Of a stretch of 64,000 nt of DNA, positions 32,331 to 41,222 are shown one piece after another (the stretch's first letter is position 1; each line of letters starts with the position of its first letter). The notes under the pieces are model-generated. The model ran no database searches. It worked only from the letters and a program-made list of their open reading frames with translations, and had not been told where the DNA came from. This DNA is from Tritrichomonas musculus (lineage: Eukaryota > Parabasalia > Tritrichomonadida > Tritrichomonadidae), in the NCBI GenBank assembly GCA_039105265.1, contig JAPFFF010000031.1, forward strand, positions 868,001 through 932,000. Direction: 5' to 3'. The translations under genes were made by a program, and so were the position numbers.

Positions 32331-33365
32331 ATGCTTTCTATTTCTCCTCAACAAACTCTTAATTTATCAAAACCAGAAATTAATATTCGTCCAATGACCT
32401 TGAATAACGATCTAGCCGTTGTATATCTTGACTATCCTGTAAATAATTTTCAGGCCAAACAAGCTCCGCCAGTAAATCCTCAACACTATTCAAATGGTTT
32501 TTCGAAAGAAATTAACCCTATGTTCAATAGTTTTCAGAATGATTATACATCTCCATTTCCTCCTTCTTCTTCCAATTTCTCTTTCACCAATTCTCAACCA
32601 CTTCATCAACCTCCATTATCTCATCAATCTCTTCAAACATCTCTGTTTTCATGTAGACAGCACAAAACAAAATGGACCTTTGATGAAGATGTACGATTAA
32701 AAGAAGCTGTTGAAAAATTTGGGACAGATTCTTGGATAAGAATAAGCCAATTTGTGCCTGGGAGAAATTCAAAGCAATGCCGTGAAAGATGGATGGGCCA
32801 ATTAGCACCTTCAATAAGAAAAGATTCGTGGTCCCGAGAAGAAGATGAGATACTTATGCAGCAACATGAATTAATTGGCAATAAATGGACCGCAATTGCA
32901 ACCCTTCTTCCAGGAAGAAGTGCAATAAATGTCAAAAACAGATGGAGCAAGATTAAAAGAATTAAAGAAGACATTTTAGTTTGCACTAATTCAAAATCAA
33001 CAAGAAACCAAAATAACAAAGATAATTATGTTTTAAATTATTCCATTGACCAATCCAATCCTGAAATACTGCCTTCAAAAAGAAATTTAAGCAGCCATCA
33101 CAAAAAACTTTCCCATAAATCAAATAAATTTAAGAACACAAAACAAATAAGCACATCCTCTAAAAAACACCTGAAAGCAAAGAAAAACATAGATCATCTA
33201 TATACTCATCATGATAACGTTGAAAGCCCACAAACCAATAATACCCAAAATCCAGAGGTTGCTAAAGAAAAATCTCAATCCATTGTTTTTCAATTTCCAG
33301 AAATTGATAATCTTAACTTATTTGGACAAAGATTTGCTCATTTTCAAGAACAAATGCTCAAATAA
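32331..33365 (+). CDS. R2R3 Myb transcription factor
   Basis: A 344-residue protein with two Myb repeats. Repeat 1 (about 113-161) begins KWTFDEDVRLKEAVEKFG and includes the W of DSWIRISQ and RERWMGQL. Repeat 2 (about 164-211) runs DSWSREEDEILMQQ...NKWTAIATLLPGR...VKNRWSKIKR. The spaced Trp residues and the helix-turn-helix spacing are canonical. The N-terminal 110 residues are Pro/Ser/Gln-rich and the C-terminal part is Lys/Asn/His-rich, both probably disordered. R2R3 Mybs in Trichomonas control iron-dependent and cell-cycle promoters, but the target here is unknown. Stop codon context is TAAA. It is a solitary gene between two repeat-rich deserts. Confidence 0.95.
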   Translation: MLSISPQQTLNLSKPEINIRPMTLNNDLAVVYLDYPVNNFQAKQAPPVNPQHYSNGFSKEINPMFNSFQNDYTSPFPPSSSNFSFTNSQPLHQPPLSHQSLQTSLFSCRQHKTKWTFDEDVRLKEAVEKFGTDSWIRISQFVPGRNSKQCRERWMGQLAPSIRKDSWSREEDEILMQQHELIGNKWTAIATLLPGRSAINVKNRWSKIKRIKEDILVCTNSKSTRNQNNKDNYVLNYSIDQSNPEILPSKRNLSSHHKKLSHKSNKFKNTKQISTSSKKHLKAKKNIDHLYTHHDNVESPQTNNTQNPEVAKEKSQSIVFQFPEIDNLNLFGQRFAHFQEQMLK

Positions 33366-33737
33366 ATTTTTTCTTTCATTGTGTGATAATAAAGTCTTGC
33401 GAATTTTCAATTCAATTTCATATTTATTTTTTCAAAGTTTTTATTTTCAAATTCTGATTTATTAGTTATAGCTCTCAATTTTGAATAACATTTCAAAACA
33501 ATACAAATTAATATTTTTAATTTGTCTAAGAAATATATTTAAATACAAATTAAATCAAGAATATGCAATAATATTTAAGAATTTTCCCCATCAAAATCCG
33601 TTTTCTGAAAAAATATTCAATATAATCAGAATTTTTCTTAAATATTTGGCACAAATGTTATTGACTCTTTATATAATATTTCTGCCTATATTAAATAAAT
33701 TATTAATACATAGCAATATATATATATATAAATCAGG
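33366..33737. other. Intergenic region
   Basis: The 372 bp have AT-biased open frames on the plus strand but no recognisable protein. Confidence 0.5.
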
Positions 33738-34712
33738 GATGTTTATCGATAGTGTCCGATAACGGTTAAATACGTTGCCAATATTATCGATATTATCGGG
33801 AGTAGAGTAGAATAACCGATACTATCCGATAATAAATATCATTATCGATAAAAACGGTTTTTATCATGGCCAATAATGACCGATATTTTTAACTTTTTTA
33901 AGGTAAAGAAAAGATATTTACTAGAAATTATGGCTATTTAATTGTTATATTAATATATAAAAGTTATTTTTTCAAGTAATGACATATAAAAAAGCTTGTA
34001 TGTACAAAAGATCAAATTATTAAAAAAGATTTTTTATATTTCATAGGAAATTAACTTTTATTATAATAAAAAATAAGTAATATATTATAATTCTAATAAT
34101 ATTTAAGTATGAAATTTAAAATCAATAAAGATAATTTTATTTTGGCAAAAAAATTAAATTTATCAAAAAGTGAACACAATAACTTTTTGTAAATTAATAA
34201 TATTCTCTCCATTTCTCTAAATATTTTTAGACTTGATATTCTTTTAATAAAAAAAAACGCAAATTATTTTAGTAGCATTGCATTAATATTTCATTACATA
34301 TTAAGATTCGTTAATTTGCAAATATGGAAATAATTTAATACTGAGAAGATATGAGGAAATTATCGTCTTATAACTTTGTTCTTAATCATAATCTTTTTTT
34401 GTTGGCCAATTGGTTCTTTTTTAAAAATTTTGAAAATAATCTTTTTATGTATTAATCAAAAACCTGATTTTTTAGCTTCTCATTATTATATTGGACATAT
34501 AATGCACTCTGACCTTATTTCGCTTATTTCAGCATGCACTATTGAAGTACAATTAAAAATATAAAATTCCAAATTTTAATCAAAAATGTAAAAAAAAAGT
34601 ATGGAAATTTTATTATAAAATATCGGAGAATATCGAACCGTAACCGTCCGATAGTGACCAAATATCGGCGGTTTTGCTTAACGTATTTATCGATAATTAT
34701 TGGTTATCGAAC
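33738..34712. mobile_element. Degenerate foldback repeat rich in ATATCGG/CCGATA
   Basis: The left end (about 33738-33890) is packed with TATCGATA, CCGATAA and ATATCGG words. The right end (about 34618-34712) carries the inverse set, including inverse copies of TATCGATAAATACGTT. The arms match imperfectly, and I see no duplication of the target. About 730 bp of AT-rich sequence lie between. It looks like an old non-autonomous DNA transposon. GC content at both ends is clearly above the surroundings. Confidence 0.5.
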
Positions 34713-35807
34713 AAATTTTTGCTTTCTTATCAAAAGTTTCAAATAAATTTATAAATTATATTTAGATTTTGGTTTAGCAACATGATTTTTTATTTCATAC
34801 TGAACAAATGATGCTGCTTTTCAGTAATTGCCTTTTAAATGTTTCTGAAACCATGCTTTTTATTGATCATATCTCTCATTTGTATAAAATTTAAATTTAT
34901 ATTTAAATATATTTGTGAAAATAAATGGTCTTTTATTATCGATTTGAATTCAAATTTGATCATAATAAAGGTATCCTATCTTAATATGTTGGGTTTAATC
35001 GACTTTTAAAATTAGTTTTAAGTATTCATATTTTTATATTATGTATTTTATATATTTTAGAAAGTTTTGGTCGATCGAATTTTTTTATTGTTTTCTATAA
35101 GATTGTATATTTGCATTTTAAATTTTTTTTTAGTTTTGAAAAGAAAAAAAATTAATTTGAGAAGATAAGGTGAATTTGAAATTTCATATTTCTGAGATAT
35201 ATAGAAATAAATAATTTTTGTATATATGCTCTTATTTATAGTTTAATATTAATTATATTTATTTATATTTTTATGATTAATTATTTATATATTAATAAAA
35301 TGATTTATTCTTTATTTAATAATATTATTATTGTATATTGATATTTATATTAATTCAAAGCATTGAATATTAAATGACCTTTATATTAACCAAAAATGGT
35401 GATTCGCTAATTATATTTTTCTGAGCAGTATTGAAAAATAATATGTATTCAATTTTAAATATATTTATATTCATATGCAAGTATTCATTATATTTTATTA
35501 TATATTTTCTATTTTCTAGTATTTCATATATTATATATTATTTTATTACGATTTAAATAATTGTTTAATAAATTATACAAAGAAATAATAGCACAATTGA
35601 TAAATTTCGACAATTGACCAATAAATTAACCAAAAATGGCGAATCTGAAATTTCATTGTTACAATTTAAATGTTAACATTGTCAACAATTTTATCCACTG
35701 AAGAAAAATTAATAATTATTACAGTTATCAACACATGAATTCATTAATTTATTAATTAAATATTCTGAATTGCCTCATTTTAAACATTATTCAAAATCGA
35801 AATTTAT

Positions 35808-35890
35808 ATATCATTATGCGCATGGTAAGCAAATACTGGATTTTAAATGCTTGTTAAATCCTGTATTTCCGTATCATGTGCATTTGATAT
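35808..35890. ncRNA. 83-nt imperfect hairpin, candidate structured RNA
   Basis: The arms 35808-35843 and 35855-35890 are complementary over about 35 positions with a handful of mismatches and one bulge, around an 11-12 nt loop. Examples are ATATCA with TGATAT at the base and AAATACTGGATTT with AAATCCTGTATTT near the loop. It resembles a small-RNA precursor or the remnant of a palindromic mini-transposon. Strand of transcription is unknown. Confidence 0.35.
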
Positions 35891-36057
35891 GTAAATATTG
35901 AAAGCTTTGATGACCCATTACAAATTTCAGAATGTACATGAAATAAATAGTGAAATTTGCAGTCTCTTATTTTGGAACACAAAATTATGAGTACCAGTAG
36001 TCGTAATTTCTAAGCAAATTGAAGATTATTTGAAATTTGTAAAATCGTCTTGAAACC

Positions 36058-36158
36058 TAGAGTGTGCGGCCATCTGCAGTGAGCTACACACTCTAAGAAC
36101 CTCATAAATTAGATTAGACATTACTCCCTGCAGAAGAGCTCCGAATTCTAATTATGAG
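36058..36158. ncRNA. Two-hairpin GC-rich island, candidate structured RNA
   Basis: TAGAGTGTG (36058-36066) pairs perfectly with CACACTCTA (36087-36095) around a 20-nt loop. Directly after it, CTCATAAATTAG (36101-36112) pairs with CTAATTATGAG (36148-36158) with one bulged A. The pair of stems and the raised GC content stand out in an AT-rich desert. I tried 5S rRNA, tRNA, U snRNA, SRP and RNase P patterns and none fits. Confidence 0.35.
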
Positions 36159-36975
36159 ACCAAGAAGTAAAATGGCGCCGTTTAAGCAAGCCAAAAGGCC
36201 AATTATTTAAAGCTATAACCGTGTTATTGATTTCAAAAAGTTGGTATTATCAAAAAGTTCTATTTTTGTGAGCTGTTCTGAATTTAAAAAACGTGCTTTT
36301 GATCGTTTTTGATCGTTTTTGCCTCAAAAAAAATCTTCCAAATTTGAATGCTTTTTCCGTTCGCCTTGAATATTTTTGAAAACAATTCAATATTTTTTAT
36401 TTTTCCGCAATCATAGATAAATGTGAATATATTAGATATTCTGAAACAAAACACCACTAAAATATTAGTATTATTAAGAATAAATATTAATAAATATTGG
36501 ACTATATTAATCAATTGAAAACCAGATTTTAGTTCTTTTGAAAAAAATCATTTCACGTTTTGAAGTATCGATTATCCATAATTCTAATAAATAATTTAAA
36601 TTTAAGATACAATAAAAGTTATTTCAAAATAAAAAGATATTTTGAAATCAATTTCTCAAAATATGAACTTAATAACAGATTAATTGCCATATTATTTTTC
36701 CTACTATAGATTATGAGTGTACAACAATTATCATAAAAAGTATAACCTGATTTTTTAGACTTTTTTATATTAATTCGTCTTTTCTTTTGAACGCTTGCCA
36801 TCAAGACACTGAACAATAATAATAAAAATTAATATGAATGTTTCATTTATGCATTTAAATGCATTTTGTTTAGTTATATTAGTTGTATTTAATCTTAAAA
36901 TAAAATGAATTTCAAACAAAAGTTTTTTTTATAATAATTTAAATAACATAATTTCATTAATTCATATATCATCGA

Positions 36976-37935
36976 TCAAAATGATCCAAAATTGAATGAA
37001 AAAGAATCAGAAAATAGTTCGGAATCATTAATCAAATTTGATCCAAAAGTCATTGGATCATCTAAAATACCAACCTTTTCTATTGCATCAAATTCGCTAT
37101 CATTATAATTATTAACTTTTGTATCAACATTATTTGAGAAAAATATATTTGATTGAATTTGATCAGAAATAGTCATCGACGAGTCATTATTAAATAAGTT
37201 TGGAGCTGGAGATATTAATTCTTCTTGTGCATTTATTGATCCATTTTGAATTGAATTTAGCGCTTGCTTTTCGTAACCTTGAGATGGCTTGATCATTGTT
37301 GCAACTTTGCTTAAATGAGCAATTTTGTGAGATGGAAGGATAGGAGCTAGTGCTGCTAAGCTAGCTTCATTTTTGTAATTTTGATCTTTATTGGGAATAC
37401 TATCATTATCAATTTTTTGGCGAATTGTCCACTGCCTCAGTTCTTGAAAATTATTTTTAAGAAATGGAAATACAGTAATTAATGTTGAACTAGCTTCTGT
37501 GCCCTGAACAGGCATAATATATCCCATTTGTTGGAGAAGGCCGTTTATTGATGATTTACATTTTGATGTCATGAGTGTTAATTGTCGAATATTTATTGCA
37601 ATGGTTGATACTTTTTTATTAGCATGTGAAAAAATTGGGTTTTCTATCCAATATATTCCGCAAGCAACACCTCTACGCCAATCAGCATTAGGATCGTTTC
37701 TGATAATAAATGCTTTTAATAAATCCATTATTTCACAGAATGTCTGATATGATTTATTTTTTCGATTTTTGCATGATGGAGCTGAAAGAAGATTTCGAAG
37801 ATGCTTATAAGTATTTTTATCATCATTGTTTAGTAGTTCATAATATTTTGGAAGATTGACATGATTCTTTTGCTCCATTTTTATATTGAATAGCTCAGAA
37901 AATTTATGAAAGTCTGCCAATTTTTTCAACAGCAT
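36976..37935 (-). CDS. Initiator-binding-domain protein (IBP39-like)
   Basis: A 319-residue protein whose N-terminal part (about 29-160) matches the parabasalid initiator-binding domain. It has YYELLNNDDKNTYKHLRNLL, a middle helix, DWRRGVACGIYWI, AINIRQLTLM and the recognition-helix motif CKSSINGLLQQMGY. In Trichomonas vaginalis IBP39, this winged-helix-like domain binds the Inr and the C-terminal part contacts Pol II. The C-terminal half here is Asn/Asp/Ser-rich, less ordered, and ends in a Phe/Ser-rich acidic tail that could act as an activation region. It is probably a paralogue rather than the main IBP39. A downstream Met (residue 20) is an alternative start. Confidence 0.85.
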   Translation of the reverse strand: MLLKKLADFHKFSELFNIKMEQKNHVNLPKYYELLNNDDKNTYKHLRNLLSAPSCKNRKNKSYQTFCEIMDLLKAFIIRNDPNADWRRGVACGIYWIENPIFSHANKKVSTIAINIRQLTLMTSKCKSSINGLLQQMGYIMPVQGTEASSTLITVFPFLKNNFQELRQWTIRQKIDNDSIPNKDQNYKNEASLAALAPILPSHKIAHLSKVATMIKPSQGYEKQALNSIQNGSINAQEELISPAPNLFNNDSSMTISDQIQSNIFFSNNVDTKVNNYNDSEFDAIEKVGILDDPMTFGSNLINDSELFSDSFSFNFGSF

Positions 37936-38162
37936 TTCTTAAAAAATTGTTAAAAGATAAGTGCCTCATCAATAAAAAAAGTTCTTTTGCCGTTATGTTA
38001 TTTTTTTCAAATGTTATCTAGTAATAAAAGATATACCATATAATCACGAATGTACAACTTTGTTTAATTACTTATAAGTTACTTAAGGAACATCCATTTT
38101 GGACGCAAAAAGAATAAAAAAGGGTAATATTAATTTATAAGCATTTATAGAACAATAATTTA

Positions 38163-38194
<32 letters not shown>

Positions 38195-38289
38195 AACACA
38201 GAATTTATAAGTCCAGTATCACAAAAAATGCTTAAGATTGTATTTTTGCAATAATAATAATAAATAAAAATCACAAATTAATTAATTAA
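37936..38289. other. Intergenic region with simple repeats
   Basis: Contains ATAA/TAA simple repeats (about 38161-38190) and a TTAA-rich end (about 38277-38294) that overlaps the stop of the next gene. No gene. Confidence 0.6.
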
Positions 38290-40815
38290 TTAATCAGGAG
38301 GATCCACATAATTTCGCTTTTTTTTAGAATTTGCTCTTTTATGTGATGAATAATGATAAATCATTGGCCCAGAACTTTCGTTAAAGTTTTCATCTGGTTC
38401 ATTTTTTTTCCTTCTATTATCTTTCTTTGGCTGAGACTTTTTTGGATTATAAACAAATTTGATATCGCAGATTGGAGGAGAGGATTTTTCTGAATGACTA
38501 AAGAAGAATCTAATATCTTTATGATTATCTGGCTCTTTTTTACCATTTTCAGTAGAAGTTTCATTTTTATTTGGAGTTGGATATTCCTGTTTCGTTTGCG
38601 GCAAAGAAGATGAAACAGCATTAGGGGACACAGTTTTTGGCGGCTGCTGTGTTGGGGGAGCTGTAAAATTCTGATAATTCTCTTTCTTGGACGTTTTTGG
38701 TTGATCATCATTAAAATTCGGAATCTCAACAACATCATCTGTGTCGGTTAGATCATTATTATCGCTTGGAATTACTGGGGATGTATAATTCAATTGATAT
38801 TCATTGCTTAATGCTGTAGAACTATTTCTTTGCCTATTACGTAGACTTTGACTTAATGTTTGGTAGTTGAAAAAATTTGTATTTCGATTAGTTTGCGATT
38901 GTTGACTAGAGTGATCAGCAGCGTCATCGGTATCTGACATTGAATACTCATCTTCATCTTCATCATCAGAAAGCGAATCATCATCATCGTCATCATCATT
39001 ACTGCTTTCACTATTCGTATATTTATGTGATGATCTGTAAATATTTAAACTATCTTCTTCTTCTTCTTCATTATCAAAATTGCCATCTAATGAATGAAAA
39101 TGAATATCATTCAATATATCATCATCTATTGATTGATAAAAATAATCATCGCTATTTGCAGAGTTCATATTTGCATTAAATGCAAAATTGCTATTTTTTT
39201 CTTTTTGAGTTTGACCTGTTGGGGCAACTTCTGTGGAACCAGGAAGATCTGCATATAAAGGATTGCTTCCTTTATCATTTACTTTTTTATTTTTGCTGAA
39301 ATTAGTATTCTGATAGCCAAAATTTGATACATTTTTTGCTCCGGGCAGAAAACTAGTGTCTTTCGATCGCGAAGCAAATGAATTAGACGATTTATCAATT
39401 ACATTAGGAATAGAAGAGAAATCAGAAAAGTTATTCGATTTACTGGTAATTTGTACAATATCAAATGGTTTTGGAGCACTTCTATTAGAAGATATTCCAT
39501 TTGATGCGTTCAATGGCTTCACTTGATAACCTTTTAGATAATTACTGAAAGAAGCTGTTGATGTTGTTGCATTTGTTGTAGATGGCGGTATTGAAGATGG
39601 TAAATATGATTTGTACAAGTATGAAGAAGCTGATGAAGTTTGAGGAGATTGATGATCTGGAAAATTGAGTCTGGATACTGGCTTTTTTGATGGAGATATT
39701 GATGTCGAAGGGGAGAAAAAAGTAAAATCATCATTTGGCAATTTAAATGAGTTCCTTTGAGGTGCATCATTAGTAGTAGTTGTGCTAGTTGGTAATTCAT
39801 TAGTAGTAGTTCGTCTACGATTTTTAGTTCTTCTTGGAAAAGCTCCAATACCATATTGATAATAATTTGGTTCACCAGGCTTTGATCCAATAGAAGAAGC
39901 AGGAAGATCCCAGGAGCTATTAGCTGTATTATCTAAAGTGGTGGCCTTAGTTTCATCATTTCCAAGGGCTGATCGCCGAAGCCGGAATATATTAGATCCT
40001 CGACTAAGTTGATCAGAATAAAGTATATTACGATCAGACTCATATCTTTTACCAAGTTGCCTTCCATTAAATTGCGAGTTTTCAAAGGATCCTGGAAATT
40101 TGAGAGGATAAAAAGAAGATCTATCAGCTCCCCTATGAGGATACGGAAATTTATCAGAAAGCACTCGAGGAAAGTAAGGAGGCCCCAAGGATTGTGGAAA
40201 AAGAGGACCTGAACCTTTTCTGAAAGATCCATTTGCAATTGATATTCTTTGTGATTCAGGGTATCTTTGCGGGGTACCTTCCTTTTCAAATGGAATATGA
40301 TACTTAGGCGCGATTTGAAACATCATCGTTACTATTGTTCCATTTTCATTGGAATCTCCTACATTATTATCTTCATTTCCAACATCTTTTTGATTAGAAG
40401 GTTGATTTGGTAAAAATCTAGGCGTGTATAAATGTTCAGGACAAATCTGTTTGGAAGAAGATGCTGCTTCTTTCTTTTCTTTATCTATATCAACAATATT
40501 AAGTTTATATGATTCATTTCGAACCTCATATAATTTTAAATCTTCAACAATTACAGTTATCGAACCAATTTCGAAGTCTTCTTTGAATACATCACGACTA
40601 CGAAGCGATATATCAATCACAAAACTGAATTCATTTGAATTCATTGGTATTTGAAAATCTTGTTTCCAGTCAGGTTCAAATGTATCGTCGATGACGCGCG
40701 TTCTCTGAACAATTTGATTAGAATTTATTCTAAATTCAATATATGGATCAATTGCTATTATTTCTTCGGGCCTCGGAATATTTTTACACGAGAGAACCCG
40801 AAGGTTGAGTTGCAT
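38290..40815 (-). CDS. C2-domain protein with long disordered tail
   Basis: An 841-residue protein. Residues 1-110 form a C2 domain: LNLRVLSCKNIPRP, then DPYIEFRI, the RTRVIDDTFEPDWKQDFQIP strand-turn and DVFKEDFEIGSITVIV. Acidic residues sit at the usual Ca2+ loop positions (Asp in IDPYI and in the EDFE turn), so Ca2+-dependent phospholipid binding is plausible. The other 730 residues are Ser/Asn/Pro-rich with acidic blocks (EEEEEDS, DDDDDDD) and a basic C terminus, with no domain visible. Proteins with one N-terminal C2 and a disordered tail are a large trichomonad group. A TCATAT initiator-like site lies 11-16 nt upstream. Confidence 0.85.
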   Translation of the reverse strand: MQLNLRVLSCKNIPRPEEIIAIDPYIEFRINSNQIVQRTRVIDDTFEPDWKQDFQIPMNSNEFSFVIDISLRSRDVFKEDFEIGSITVIVEDLKLYEVRNESYKLNIVDIDKEKKEAASSSKQICPEHLYTPRFLPNQPSNQKDVGNEDNNVGDSNENGTIVTMMFQIAPKYHIPFEKEGTPQRYPESQRISIANGSFRKGSGPLFPQSLGPPYFPRVLSDKFPYPHRGADRSSFYPLKFPGSFENSQFNGRQLGKRYESDRNILYSDQLSRGSNIFRLRRSALGNDETKATTLDNTANSSWDLPASSIGSKPGEPNYYQYGIGAFPRRTKNRRRTTTNELPTSTTTTNDAPQRNSFKLPNDDFTFFSPSTSISPSKKPVSRLNFPDHQSPQTSSASSYLYKSYLPSSIPPSTTNATTSTASFSNYLKGYQVKPLNASNGISSNRSAPKPFDIVQITSKSNNFSDFSSIPNVIDKSSNSFASRSKDTSFLPGAKNVSNFGYQNTNFSKNKKVNDKGSNPLYADLPGSTEVAPTGQTQKEKNSNFAFNANMNSANSDDYFYQSIDDDILNDIHFHSLDGNFDNEEEEEDSLNIYRSSHKYTNSESSNDDDDDDDSLSDDEDEDEYSMSDTDDAADHSSQQSQTNRNTNFFNYQTLSQSLRNRQRNSSTALSNEYQLNYTSPVIPSDNNDLTDTDDVVEIPNFNDDQPKTSKKENYQNFTAPPTQQPPKTVSPNAVSSSLPQTKQEYPTPNKNETSTENGKKEPDNHKDIRFFFSHSEKSSPPICDIKFVYNPKKSQPKKDNRRKKNEPDENFNESSGPMIYHYSSHKRANSKKKRNYVDPPD

Positions 40816-40825
40816 TAATTAGCAA

Positions 40826-40831
40826 ATATGA
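40826..40831 (-). promoter_or_regulatory. Putative initiator TCATAT of the C2 gene
   Basis: The minus-strand TCATAT fits TCA(+1)Y-W-Y and lies 11-16 nt from the ATG at 40815. Confidence 0.4.
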
Positions 40832-41222
40832 TTATAAACCATTCAAATTTTTCAAATGGAGGGAAATTTTAGTTTAAATCTATATTTAATATAAAATACA
40901 AAGAATGAAATTTGGCTAATTTTGCTAATTGAATGGATTAACATACACTTTTTACAAAAAACAAAATTAATGATAAAAACTTTTCTCAATATGTTGATGA
41001 AAGATCAATATATTAAAACAAATCTAAGATCAAAAAATACAAAACCTTTATATTATAAAACATTATATACAGAGTCTTCAATTTTTTATACTGCATTTTT
41101 AAAAAACAAAAAAGAAATGATATGGAAATAAATACCTGACTCTGTAGTTCAATCAATTTCTAGTGCTAAAATAACGAATGATACTTTAAAAATCAAAATG
41201 TCAAATACTTATATTCTATAAA
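40832..41222. other. Intergenic region
   Basis: About 390 bp. A 69-codon plus-strand frame (40922-41131) has no domain and AT-driven composition. I see nothing firm. Confidence 0.5.

Larger units (their letters stand above)
34713..36975. other. Gene-poor region containing two hairpin loci
   Basis: AT-rich sequence with no protein gene. It contains the two structured segments listed separately (35808-35890 and 36058-36158). A 17-nt sequence, TTAACCAAAAATGG-Y-GA, occurs twice (about 35390 and 35630) without other context. Confidence 0.5.

Noticed and set aside
36058-36158. 5S rRNA or U snRNA reading of the two-stem island
   Set aside because: The start CGGCCAT recalls 5S, but the conserved 5S internal loops and U6/U2 boxes are absent.
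41040-41155. ACAGAGTC/GACTCTGT inverted pair as a MITE
   Set aside because: Only 8 bp match and no further arm similarity or duplication.
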